From: Sphaerulina vaccinii
Taxonomy: Eukaryota; Ascomycota; Dothideomycetes; Mycosphaerellales; Mycosphaerellaceae
NCBI GenBank assembly: GCA_022570795.1
Contig: JAKUDP010000028.1
Location: 1,178,001 to 1,242,000 of the forward strand
Reading direction: 5' to 3'
DNA: 64,000 bases
Shown: piece after piece, positions 43,348-54,421 of the stretch
Position numbering within the stretch: position 1 is the first letter of the stretch
How the letters are laid out: each line of letters opens with the position of its first letter
The notes under the pieces: model-generated
Told to the model about the DNA's origin: nothing
The model's input: the letters and a program-made list of their open reading frames with translations, nothing else
Databases searched by the model: none
Made by a program: the position numbers and the translations under genes

Positions 43348-46300
43348 GATGGGTAGCTTTCAGATTGTAACGAGAGTGAGTAGTGATACTTTACGAATGC
43401 AAGGAAAGGCTGTATAGAGCTGCAGAGGTGCTCTTGCTTCAGAAGGTTCCGCTCGATCCCATCGCGACTGAGGGCAGGAAGCTTCAACGTCATACAGCAG
43501 CGGCTATGCAACTCTGGTGCTATAACTTTGATATGTCTTCAGCTACAGCGTTTGAAAAGGTTCATCTCCGTCAACGATGGACACAGGGCAGCAGATTCTC
43601 GATATGTGAGATCAGTGGAGTGATGAAGTCTTGATCGCACTCGAAGAGAAGAATTCTGAGGTCGCCGTTCACGTGAACTTGGCAAGCTTTCGGATTGGTC
43701 GCGACATTGCTACCGCGTGTGGTTTATGTACCTGCAACAACCAAGACATCGTGCTTCTTAACAGACCATCATGGCACCATCTAATCATCGCTGGTGATAA
43801 GATAGCATCAGCAATATCGCGCTCGAAATGCGACCACGATCGCTTCTTCGCAGCCCACGAACCGTCGAAACCGATTGCACAAGCTCGAATGAGACTCGGA
43901 CGAGCTGGCCATGGCGAGGACGATCATTGAACGCTTCCATACACCATGTGGTGCCACGAAAATGGGTGAGTCACCTGTCTCGTGGTTGTTGGTGGCGACC
44001 GACTCCCGACGACCTGGACATGTTGGTTGAACAAGCTGGAGGCTGAGCAGGGAGTCGAGGGAATCGCCAGGGACTGGTTGGGTCAACGTAAGAAGCACAT
44101 GGCGTGAAACATGTGGTCCATGGTGATGGCCTTCACTGCCTGAAAGTGGGATGTCCAGGTCCTGCGCTGCATCGGCGTCAACGTAAGGCAAAGAGTAAGG
44201 CTTACTGGCGTCTCGCAATACGGTCAGTCTACAGGGGCAGACTTCACATGTCTGTACTCTTCTCTGGTCTCATGTGAGGTCTTCCTCTAGTCAGCCGTAA
44301 GTGCCATACCGGTCATGCCTTGGCGTGTTATTCGTGGAAACAGAGGGGCGTAGCTTTCCTCCATAGCTCTTGGAGCTAACAAAAAGGTAAGTCTCTGTAC
44401 TCACCAAAAGCAGACTGGTCTATTGTACCTATGCCACCACCCTCACCTCAGTGTGTCACCATGGGATTCCCAAAGACGTGGAGGATCTCCAGCTAACGGC
44501 GAGTCGACCGTGGCCATGGATCACATGTCCTCGAGGCATGATCTGGAGCTTCTCAGCGACACCGCAGCCTAGTTCAGGTCGAAGAAGACTGTATGGCAGC
44601 ATGTGTTGCGGGAAGTTCTTCTTCATGGCGTTCTGGTGTGCTCGACTGTAGTCGTCTGGAACTTCGCGAAACCCTCAACCGGAGCAAAGAGTGGCAAGCG
44701 ACCGCGACTGATCACGACGAAGTTTACCCCGTGGTATCAAGGTAGCTGCTCCAATCGCCAGGTTTGACCACTTCGTTATAGGCCGCCCAATCGAGTAGCT
44801 ATGGTGCTATACCTGCAGCAAGCCTCATCAGACGTGCAAGGGACTAGCTGTCTCGGTTAGCTACTGCCAGCTACCCTACCTCCGACTGCATAAGGCGAAT
44901 GCGAACCGTGGCCCCTGGCAGGAGCTGGACAACCCGATGTATCTCGGTCTCGTCGACTGACAACGTGACATGTCGAAGTCAACCAGCGATGGGAGGTCGA
45001 AGGCGCTGATGAGATCGGTCTGTCGGATTCGCGGCCTTCTAGGGTCCGGATTAGGAGTGAGACTGCTTGGAACATTGCGCTCTTCACATTGCATGTCGAC
45101 TGTGCCCCTCAGGTTGCTGTCGGTTCAAAGAGCCTTTGATTGCTAACGAATGGAGAGGATCGTGGAACAAGTTACCAAGAGGATATGGTCAGTTTCCAGC
45201 AGAAGGACCCATTCCGGATGAGTTCGCAGCTCTTGACACGATAATCGACACCCATGCCGAGCCGTCGTCGGATGCATCGTTCGATGCGATGCGATGGCGG
45301 CCTTGGTCTGCACTGAAAGCCAGAGGAAGGATGCCTTCTTTCTCCGTCTTGCAATAGCTGACTGGAGCGCCTCGTGCAGGAAGGCAACCTTGTAGCACAT
45401 CAGCTCGGACGCGGAGACAAAGCTGACAGTCCTTTCCAACCGCTACCAGTCGCTATTATGAATAGCTGTAACCAACCTGCACAACAGTACACCATACTTG
45501 CAACGCACCACGTGGTTCATGGATCTTTGTCCGCGCGCGCACCAATCTGCATGATGCGAGTACACCAGATCTAGCGAAACGGTTGCTGTGCCAAGTTGAT
45601 CATGCTTCACGCTGTGCACCTGCTTGGTGACCATCGGAGCACAACGCTGTTTTCCATGTGGTCCGGTCAGGAACCTTACTCGCTGCAGAAGCTTCGATGC
45701 ATGAAACGAGGCCCGGTAGACATGCTTGATGCTACGCTGCGCCGTGCGATCGGTGTCGGGTCGGAATAAGCTGAATCATGATTTCGTGTCTGCGCGGCTG
45801 TTTTGTATCTCTGGCAGGACCACGCTACCACGCCGACGCCTTCGACTGCAACATCGCACCGGGGCTGCTTCGCCCCTAGCGAGGAATCGTCTCGTCTGTA
45901 TGCATGCCGAAAGTCGGATCTCAAGTGTTGGTGCAGCTCTATTGGAGAGGCTTACTCCGGGTCACGTAAAACGTATCGATGCAGTAATATTCCTTATGCA
46001 GTCGGGATGTCACTGCGCCGCCACAGCAAGGTACGATGATGCTCATCGGTATCGTGCTGCTTATAGCTGATTACAGGCTGTGCCTTCTCTCAGCCAATTG
46101 GGCGTCGTAGTTTGTAGATGCGGTCTGAATCCTCGTAGTCGGCATTATTATGCCGAGAGGAGTCAGCTATATAGCAAGGGTAGCAAAACCTGCTTTGCCC
46201 GAGCTCACCGCCAGGCATCGAGCAGCGAGGCCGCGTGACTTCTCACGAGACAATCCTTTCGCAGGTTTGCAAACGTTGTTGTACCAATGGATTGGGCTGA

Positions 46301-48385
46301 TGCAGACGTGTTCGGTCAAAGATGCCTCATCAACTCATCAACCCGCGGCAGTTTTTTTAGCTGCTGTGGAGAAGACAGGGGTTGTTCTTCTACTTCGTGC
46401 TTTGTATGTGTAATGATTCACAGTACGACAGGGTGCTGCTATTGTAATGTCCTGTCGTCCATGCTGGCGGGTTTCGGAGATCGTGGATTTAGTCTGAGCA
46501 CATCATCAATATCATCAGCAGATGAGTCTCAAGAGAGCATCGTCCGATGTATGCGACGACGTCTTCATCTTCCCTGCTTGGGAGCGGATGACCTCAACTG
46601 TTGAAGAGAACATTTCCCTCTCTAGCTCAGCTGCTCACGTGGAGGTTGAGGCAAGATTGAAGGCGGCTCCAAAACAGTCAGCCACAGCGATCCCGGACAC
46701 TGCGGAAAGGCTTCTCTCTTCACCGACCAGGCTCTGAGGTGATGCGATCTTGATTCGATTCGCAAGTTGCAACGGCACTAGTACGGGCAACTGAGACTGT
46801 GCTCGTGCGGCTCGACCTGGAGTAGAGTGCCTCGATAGCATGGCCAAATCCGTACCAATGTTCGTATTCTCATTTCTTCTCGTGGAAGAGTTAGTCCGCT
46901 CCCCAATGGCTGCGGCATGCGACAACTGTCAAGCGGGATGCATGCATGCCCGTCCACACGGCCTCGTGATGCGAATGCTACCAGCCAGATCGCCTTGCGA
47001 CTAGCGAGCCCTGCCAACGCAGCAACATGAAGCTAAGGTGCTGCAATTCGTATACCGTGGCAGCATGGTATGAGCAAGCGCCCGACATCGAAACATAGAG
47101 GCACCACCAGTGGCAGGCCCGTACGCTGAGACACGAGCGAAACTGTGTTCATGTAGAGCCGTATCGGCAGTTCCTGCTATAAGTGGAGCCTAGTCGGTTA
47201 CTGCTGCAGAGTGACGCATCGTGCCTGGATCCGAGCTTTTAGTGAAATCGACGACTTTCGGATTCGTTGTTCGCGTTGTTTCGCGTGGCTTGGTGCTGCA
47301 CGAGAGCACGAGAGCTGCAAGTGATATCCGCGCGATTCCTCGCAGGAATGACTGCGGCGTGGGTGCTCGTACAGCGAAACTATCTATCATTCTATTTAGA
47401 ATCTGTTGCGCGGATCCCGCAGAAGCGCTGGAGAAGACGATTCGACGGTGCCAGCGAAATTCAGCAAGGTTTCAGCCTTCGAGGCGATCATCCAGGGTCA
47501 AGGAGAGAGCCTGCTTCAATTTTGGGCCTTAGCAGTAGATCGATCCATTTGACTTTCTGATGCTGCTCTGACCCGAACACCTCACACTCTCACACGATTT
47601 CCATCTGCATCCACCGCCCTCGTCGACTACACGTGTCCGACCTCAGTCACTCCTTCTACCACTAAACGCCGCGCCTGCTGCTGCTGCTGCTGCATTGATT
47701 GCCTGCGCCGCGCACACGCTTCATCACTCTGCGACTCAACCCAACGCTGTGCTCCTCGCGGCCCTTCACCGGAACAGGAACCGACTGCTGCACGACCAAA
47801 CACTCCGAAGTCTCAATCTCACACACAGGCACGCTGCGAGCGCATTCCTGTGCAGCAAGATTCGAGACGAAGCCCGCTAAGGCACCCCACCAATTCACTG
47901 CTCAGCCTTGCGCGCACGCTCTGCCCATTCCTGTCAGCCCTGCAGCAGTGCGTGCGGAGGTAGACTGCCCGGCGCAGCAAAGCACAACAAAACAGGCAAA
48001 GAATAGCAATTGCCCGGCGCAAAGCTGCTCCTCGATCCTTCAACACGACTACTCTAGTCCTCAAGGCCGGTCCTTCCAGCGCTGTGCGCCGCAACTCATC
48101 GTCTACTTGACACCATTGGCCTTGAAACGAATTCCAAACGACAATTCTTGGTCTTTCTGATAGTAATCGTCCCAACCGAGTGCATCCGGGTGTGGTTTAC
48201 AGCAACCCGACAGCATATTCCCCGGACAGCCCACCTCACTGCACGACGATTCGTCTACCCACCGGCTGTGTCGTTCTGGGTGTGACAGGAGTTCATCTGG
48301 CGTTGCTCTCTACTGCTGGTCACCATGTGCAGCCATTGTCGAATCGAATAGCCTTCTCTCACTCCACTACCTACCTGTAACAACC
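43348..48385. other. 5-kb gene-poor stretch
   Basis: The longest stretch in the window without a recognisable gene. Open frames (for example 43808-44218 minus, 45067-45357 plus, 46522-46737 plus, 47819-48175 minus) are short, Arg/Ser/Cys-rich and not domain-like. I found no transposase, reverse transcriptase, terminal repeat or tRNA. The right end, about 47.6-48.4 kb, with its C-rich pyrimidine runs and CTG repeat, is probably the promoter and long leader of the phospholipase C gene. Confidence 0.5.
47675..47692 (+). repeat. (CTG)6 microsatellite
   Basis: Six CTG units in the presumed upstream region of the phospholipase C gene. Confidence 0.85.
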
Positions 48386-51300
48386 ATGAACCTATCTTCA
48401 GACACTCGAGGCCAAGCTGCTGTCTCGGCACGCAGTCAGTCTGCAGCTGGTTCCAGAGTCAAGGCGCAGGCTTCTGCTCACCCTTCGCCGGCAAAGATCA
48501 ATACAGCTATAGCTATGACCGTGTCTCCCGCTTCGACTGGAATGAGTGCTACATCTCTTCCACCTCGAAGCAGCTCTTTGCACCAGATCTATCCTACCAA
48601 CTCCTACCCTTCCGTGTCGCAAGACTCCTTGGCGGATGTTAGGATGTCTCCCTACGCATATCAGTCTCCCTCGCCGGTCCCACGCCGGGCAATGTCAGAC
48701 CGGACCTTCTCGGAGCGTTCTCCATCGCCGCATACCCGTGCTGGCCACCCTGGGGCGATGGCTGAAGCAATCTCCAACTCCGGTAGAGGTGGAGGTGAAT
48801 CTCTCATTCGAAAGCTGTCTCGTGGTGCTTCCAACAGACTTCGTCGCCGCGCCTCAACCACACAATCGTTGCGGCTGCGTGATCAGAGCGCAGGACCTCT
48901 CCTTGTTCGTCGACGTAGTGATAGCAACGGAGCGTCTGATTTCCAAGATGTGTCGGACCTGGAGCTGGACAGTAACATTGAAGACTACGACGACTACCCA
49001 TCAAATCCAAAGGGTCTCGGCATCAGTACCGGTCGACCAAGTATCACCTCCACTAGTACCGCAAGCTCATTTATTGGCGGTATAGCTCCTTCTTGTTCTG
49101 CCATTCTCGAGAAAGGCACCTGGGTGACGAAGCTTTCTCAACGCTCCAAGAAACGCATCCAGCTACGCCTGGATTCGAGCTCGGCTAGAGTTTGTTGGCA
49201 TGGCAAGAAGCCTGAGAAGTCATTCTTCATCGATGACATCCGGGAAATGCGGTTTGGAGCAGATTCGAGAAACGCACGAGAGGACATTCAGGTGGCTCCT
49301 GAACATGAAGACTTGTTCATCTCCATCACGTACAGTGTGCCGCGATCCAAAGGTCGGACTTACAAGACCATGTACGTGATTATGCCTGACCACTACATCC
49401 TGGAGCTATGGAAGGAGGCCCTTGGTAAGGTCACCCAGGAGCGGGAAGGACTTATGAATGCACTTTCATCCAATCCCGAAAAGGCTGAGAGAGGCATGAT
49501 GTTGGTGTGGAAAAAGGTCATGTTGAAGAAGGAGGAACCTACGGATGAGGAGTGTATGGATCTCAAGGACGCTACGTTAGCATGCCGTGCGCTCGAGATC
49601 AACTGCACTGAATCGGCAGTGAAGACGCACTTCAAAGCCATCAGTCGTGACGAGCACACACCTCTGACCTACGAACAGTACAAGGACTTCATTCAGTCAT
49701 TCAGGGAACGCAAAGATATCACTCACATCTTCAAGAACTGGCAGCTTGGCACCGATCACGACATGGATATGGACACTTTCTTTCACTTCATGCGCCAAGA
49801 ACAAAAGGTCGACGTTGAGAAAGACCGCCAGCATTGGGAAAGTGTCTTCGACAGGTTTGCACGACCTGTTCAGAACCGTCCGACCTTACCAGATGCAGTC
49901 CAGAGTCCTAATCAGAAGGTGTGGACGATACAGAGCTTCCAAAGCTTCATGACATCTTCATATACTTCTCCGCTTGCACCTCTAGCAGGTGAACCTCTAC
50001 TGGACAGGCCATTGAACGAGTACTTCATCTCGAGCTCACACAACACATACCTGCTCGGGCGACAAGTGGCAGGCCAATCCAGCGTCGAGGGCTACATCGC
50101 TGCGCTTGTGAAGGGTTGCCGTTGCGTCGAGATCGATTGCTGGGACGGCGACGAGGGCCGACCTATCGTGACGCACGGGAAAACGTTGACGAGCAAGATC
50201 CCGTTCGAGGATTGCGTCTCTGTCATTGCCAAGTATGCTTTCCACAGCTCGCCGTACCCACTCATCGTATCGCTGGAGACCCATTGCAACCCAGAGCAAC
50301 AATTGGTAATGGTAGAGCTGATGCGCAAGTACTTTGGCAGCATGTTGGTGACGGAACCTATCTCGTCCAACACTGTCAGCTTGCCGTCTCCGGAAGAGCT
50401 GCGCAACAGGATCATCATCAAGGTCAAGGCCTCCGCGGAGATTGAGCAGTCGCAATGGTTGGGCGAAGCAAGCACCGGTCGCAGCAGGGCTAGGAGTCTG
50501 ACCTCGACGTTCCATCGAACTCCTTCGGCAGAGAACACAAGTGCCATGTCGTCTCCTATGGTATCGAGTTCCGCTGCGACAAGCCCTTCAGAGGCCAACG
50601 CCGTCTTCACTCCTCGCGGATCTGGTGCAGTGACACCCAGCAGCTCTGCGGACGATAGCGACGAAGTTCGACAGTCTGCCGAGAAGATAAAGCGACGTGG
50701 TAACAAGACGCGCATTGTCCACGAGCTTGGCAAGCTTGGTGTCTACGCACAGGGCCTCAAGTTCGGCGCTGGCTTCCAGACACCGGGTGGAAAGACCTAC
50801 AACCACATCTACTCCTTTAACGAGAATACTTTCGAAGGCCTATGCACAAAGAAGACCGACAACAAGGCACTGTTGGAAAAGCACAATGTCAAGCATCTTA
50901 TGCGTGTGTATCCCTCTGCGAGGCGCATCGACTCATCGAACTTCAACCCAATGACTGTGTGGCGCCGTGGAGGACAGATGGCAGCGCTCAACTGGCAAAC
51001 CTACGATGTACCGCAACAAATCAACGAGGCCATGTTTGCGGCTGGATCAGATCGCCTTGGCTACGTTCTGAAACCCGAAGAGATGCGACACGCGAAACAC
51101 CAGCCTATACTTGACACTATCGACCAGGCGCCAAGCAACGAAGAGAAACGCGGCAAGAAGAGCGTGAGGTTCAGCGTCGATATAATCTCCGCTCAGCGCT
51201 TGCCACGACCACGTCACCAAAGCGTGGCTTCTGGGATGAATCCCTACGTCGAGTTCGAGATGTTCTACGCTGAGGACAAGGAACGTGTTAGCACCAAGCC

Positions 51301-51853
51301 TCAAAACAGCATGGATAACACGAAAGAACCTCTGCCCTTCGAAAAGGTATTGCCCAGCCGCAGCCGCACGAGGATAGTCGAGGGCAACGGTTTCGACCCA
51401 CAATACCACCAGAACATCACAAACTCCGTCGAGACCAAGTTCCCAGGTCTCGTGTTTGTGCGCTGGACTGTATGGAATGCGCCCCAGGGCAAGAAGTCTG
51501 GGTCTAATGGCATCCTGCTTGCGGCATACACGGCCAAGCTCAGCAGTCTACAGCAGGGCTACCGACATCTGCCGCTCTTCAATGCCCAAGGCGAGCAGTA
51601 TCGTGATGCCAAGCTCTTCGTTAAGATCAAGACTGCCACACCAGTCGCCATGCATCAACCAAGAGACGAAAGTTGGTTCTTTGACCCCACCGCCTCGCCA
51701 AGACTGGACTCGATTAGACCTGAGCGTGAGCGTACCTGGCCGCGTCGAATTTTCTCACGCGCACCAAGTCAGCGACGCAAGGACATGAGCAGCGAGCTCT
51801 CTTCCGCGCCACTGAGCCGCACCTCGAGCATGGACCGCGAGTCACTGCGATGA
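48386..51853 (+). CDS. PLC1: Phosphoinositide-specific phospholipase C (delta type)
   Basis: Calcium-dependent enzyme that cleaves PI(4,5)P2 at membranes into IP3 and diacylglycerol. Single exon, 1155 aa, with an ATG at 48386. Order of parts: a ~240-residue disordered Ser-rich N-terminus, a PH-like domain (about 244-360, GTWVTKLSQRSKKRIQLRLD), EF-hand-like region (about 365-500), and catalytic X box (about 541-690). The X box has SSHNTYLLG with catalytic His 552, EIDCWDGDEG, and the second His (597) in THGKTLTSKIPF. A Ser-rich X-Y linker leads to the Y box (about 772-890; LMRVYPSARRIDSSNFNP and GSDRLGYVLKPEEMR). A C2 domain (about 927-1077) and a Ser/Arg tail complete it. This layout equals the fungal delta-type PLC (Plc1). 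Confidence 0.95.
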   Translation: MNLSSDTRGQAAVSARSQSAAGSRVKAQASAHPSPAKINTAIAMTVSPASTGMSATSLPPRSSSLHQIYPTNSYPSVSQDSLADVRMSPYAYQSPSPVPRRAMSDRTFSERSPSPHTRAGHPGAMAEAISNSGRGGGESLIRKLSRGASNRLRRRASTTQSLRLRDQSAGPLLVRRRSDSNGASDFQDVSDLELDSNIEDYDDYPSNPKGLGISTGRPSITSTSTASSFIGGIAPSCSAILEKGTWVTKLSQRSKKRIQLRLDSSSARVCWHGKKPEKSFFIDDIREMRFGADSRNAREDIQVAPEHEDLFISITYSVPRSKGRTYKTMYVIMPDHYILELWKEALGKVTQEREGLMNALSSNPEKAERGMMLVWKKVMLKKEEPTDEECMDLKDATLACRALEINCTESAVKTHFKAISRDEHTPLTYEQYKDFIQSFRERKDITHIFKNWQLGTDHDMDMDTFFHFMRQEQKVDVEKDRQHWESVFDRFARPVQNRPTLPDAVQSPNQKVWTIQSFQSFMTSSYTSPLAPLAGEPLLDRPLNEYFISSSHNTYLLGRQVAGQSSVEGYIAALVKGCRCVEIDCWDGDEGRPIVTHGKTLTSKIPFEDCVSVIAKYAFHSSPYPLIVSLETHCNPEQQLVMVELMRKYFGSMLVTEPISSNTVSLPSPEELRNRIIIKVKASAEIEQSQWLGEASTGRSRARSLTSTFHRTPSAENTSAMSSPMVSSSAATSPSEANAVFTPRGSGAVTPSSSADDSDEVRQSAEKIKRRGNKTRIVHELGKLGVYAQGLKFGAGFQTPGGKTYNHIYSFNENTFEGLCTKKTDNKALLEKHNVKHLMRVYPSARRIDSSNFNPMTVWRRGGQMAALNWQTYDVPQQINEAMFAAGSDRLGYVLKPEEMRHAKHQPILDTIDQAPSNEEKRGKKSVRFSVDIISAQRLPRPRHQSVASGMNPYVEFEMFYAEDKERVSTKPQNSMDNTKEPLPFEKVLPSRSRTRIVEGNGFDPQYHQNITNSVETKFPGLVFVRWTVWNAPQGKKSGSNGILLAAYTAKLSSLQQGYRHLPLFNAQGEQYRDAKLFVKIKTATPVAMHQPRDESWFFDPTASPRLDSIRPERERTWPRRIFSRAPSQRRKDMSSELSSAPLSRTSSMDRESLR

Positions 51854-52916
51854 TGACAACAAGCACTACAATTTTTTGATTTCTTGCATTTATGATACCT
51901 GTGCACTTGGAATGGCGTTACTACTGCACAACAGCTGGCATTGCTGTACGGGATGGCATTCTTGATGAACAACAGTCTTATACCCCACCTGCGCGATTAC
52001 GTTTTGTGTTGGGCATCATCATCATCATCATATCATATTGTCGGAGGAGGAGCAGCAGCATTCAACTCATCAAGCATCTGACGACGACCGAGAAAGAAAG
52101 CGTGATGATAAACGCTGAATAACTAATTTCATTTGTTGGGAACACATGTACAATAAGAGGGGGGAATTGGTTCCTGGGCTCTGTCACCGCGACAACCCAC
52201 ATTTTTGGAATGGCACATCCTGGTGATGTTGTACTGTATAACGAGCCCTTTGCAGTTGCGATGCGGAGTGGCACCAAATTCGAATAGAATAGAACAGAAA
52301 TTGATGATGGCCGGAGCTTGTAAAGCCGCCAATCTTCTGATCATGTATATCAGCACATCTTTCTCCTTTGTCCTTACTGACTCAACATTCCATCACCCTT
52401 GCTACCTGTGCTGATGGACGAGGACGAGCAATTGTCTTCCGTCTATACTGTTGCTGACCATGCCATGAGAAGCGAGCCTCTGGAAATGGACAGACCACTT
52501 ACACAAGCAGAAATGCCTGGCTGAAGTATGAATCTGGAGGTCACAAGTCACCTTATCTACGATTGTCCACACCATAACAAATGCGAACTGACGTGTTCAT
52601 CGTCCTGAAGGCTGATCGGACAATTCTAGATCTCAAGTGGCTGCGCGTTGTGGAGCACGTGGCGAGTGTAAGTGAACGTGTATGGTGGGGCTGTGGCCAA
52701 GTTTTCAAGGTGAAGGAACACAGCGGCTACGTCATGCTCATGTGAAGATGGGCGCGTGAAAGGTACTGACGACGTGTATGGCGGCAGCTGCGAAAGATAT
52801 ATATTAGTTCTTTTCTTGCGCTCAAACAGAAACATATCAATCATTCTGCAAACTGAACACACATCATCGACCTACCACACCTACCACAACTTCAAACCCT
52901 ACGAACAATCACCATC
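51854..52916. other. 1.06-kb spacer with CAT repeat
   Basis: Downstream of the phospholipase and upstream of the CsbD-like gene. It contains a short ATC/CAT run at about 52014-52033. The right end should be the promoter of 52917-53453. No other gene recognised. Confidence 0.45.
52797..52805 (+). promoter_or_regulatory. Possible TATA element of the CsbD-like gene
   Basis: ATATATATT lies 112 bp before the ATG at 52917, in keeping with an inducible stress gene. No stress-response element (AGGGG/CCCCT) was seen close to it. Confidence 0.4.
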
Positions 52917-53453
52917 ATGTCTGACAAGAACACTTCCACTCTCCAATCCGCCTACGAGAGCGTGACCGGCGCTGCCCAAAGCGCCCTAGGATCTCTCACC
53001 GGCAACACAGCCGACAAAGCCCAAGGCGAGCAAAAGAAAGACATCGCAGAAGCCCGCAAAGACGTCTCCAACGCAGGAGCTTCCGTAGGAGGCTACTCCG
53101 TCTCCGCCTCGGGCGTAGCAGCCAACGACCCCAACAGACAAGAAGGAAGCTGGAACCAGACTCTAGGAGCCGGCAAAGAATTCGTCGGAGGAGCACTCGG
53201 CTTGGAAGGTTTGAAGAAGGAGGGTCAACAACAGAATGCACAAGGAAAAGAGCAGGAGGCAGCGGGACAGTTGAATGATCTGGGTTCTGGAATTGGGAAT
53301 CGTATTGCGGGGAGTGTGGGAGGAGCTGTTGCTGGGCTTACTGGTGATCGGGAGGAGCAGGCGAGACGGGAGGCTCAGCATGATACTGGGAAGACTCTTC
53401 AGCGGGGAGTTGAGAGTGAGGTTCAGAAGCAGGCGGAGGCTGAGAAGAAGTAG
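52917..53453 (+). CDS. CsbD-like stress protein
   Basis: Single exon, 178 aa, very hydrophilic, with no Cys or His-rich core except one His near the end. Rich in Ala, Gly, Gln, Glu and Lys, with the helical repeats typical of CsbD-like/LEA-type proteins: SAYESVTGAAQSALGSLTGN, ADKAQGEQKKDIAEARKD, and later KEGQQQNAQGKEQEAAGQLN. Fungal members (often called 'mismatched base pair and cruciform DNA recognition protein') rise in stress and in spores. The precise function is unclear. The start at 52917 (MSDKNTSTLQSAYE) is the only good ATG. Local codon use is strongly C-ending in the first half, suggesting high expression. Confidence 0.85.
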   Translation: MSDKNTSTLQSAYESVTGAAQSALGSLTGNTADKAQGEQKKDIAEARKDVSNAGASVGGYSVSASGVAANDPNRQEGSWNQTLGAGKEFVGGALGLEGLKKEGQQQNAQGKEQEAAGQLNDLGSGIGNRIAGSVGGAVAGLTGDREEQARREAQHDTGKTLQRGVESEVQKQAEAEKK

Positions 53454-54421
53454 ATGCTTTCTACATTGCAGCTACAGTAGCCTTGGTGGGCTCAGATATC
53501 AGCATGAGCGGAAGCATGAAGGTATTGATAGAGGAGGTTTCCTTTGGGTGCGACTACTATACCCCGACTGGCTAGTCATGATGATTTTGTAGCTTCGACG
53601 ACAGATTGTATACATTACCTGTTTCCTCAAACTCGTGCAAGAGCGACTCGAAAATGATCGTTGCCGCACTCTCTGCAAAGTCGCATTGTCTGTGCCACTT
53701 TAATCAGCCTTGGGGTGCTATTATTTTCGACACTGTGAACGGAGGGGATCGCATCTAAGGACGAGCTTCGTGTCTGATGTCTCTCGCAGTTACTGCCCTC
53801 CACGCAGCCCAGAGCGAAGACAGCATGCACCGGCAACGACCAATTTCTTCGAGCCTTGGTGTTGTGTTCGTCTTGGTGAGAGTTCGGGAAATGTCGGTCC
53901 GTGGCCATCACTGTAGATCTCACACTCCTCTCCAACACAAATGTACATGTCCATTACATCAACCACAAACTCGATCATCTTGCCTGGAGATTGTATACCA
54001 CAACTGCCGGTGTATCTTAAAGCTGTCGCGATGTGAAAGAACAATGCCCGGACAGCGAAGCGACGCGCCTCGAACGGACCGAGAGCTTCTGAGAAGAGAC
54101 GAGGTCTGAGCATCGGCTGTCGTCGATTATTTATCATCATCACCACTCACTCCTCTCCTCCACCCGGCGGGAATGACCAAGATTATCGTCTGACTGAACA
54201 ACCTGGAAGAATATGTCCAGCTGCTCATAGTCGCTGCCATCTTCACAGAGATTTCCCATCTCTGCTTTCACGATGCTGCGGTAGCACAATCGTAAGATGC
54301 ACATCTCCGCCTAACGCCGACATCGATCGCATCGCACCCACCACTCTCCACCACCAGATATTTACCTACTAGAAGAGCGCGCTCGCCAGCGTCGATAGAA
54401 GACTCTATCATATATTCCACC
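53454..54421. other. Spacer, no gene seen
   Basis: About 970 bp holding the 3' UTR of the CsbD-like gene and the promoter of NAD kinase. No coding signal on either strand. Confidence 0.4.

Noticed and set aside
46522..46737. 71-residue plus-strand frame with ATG in the 5-kb desert
   Set aside because: Short, no signal peptide, no pattern; expected by chance in 5 kb.
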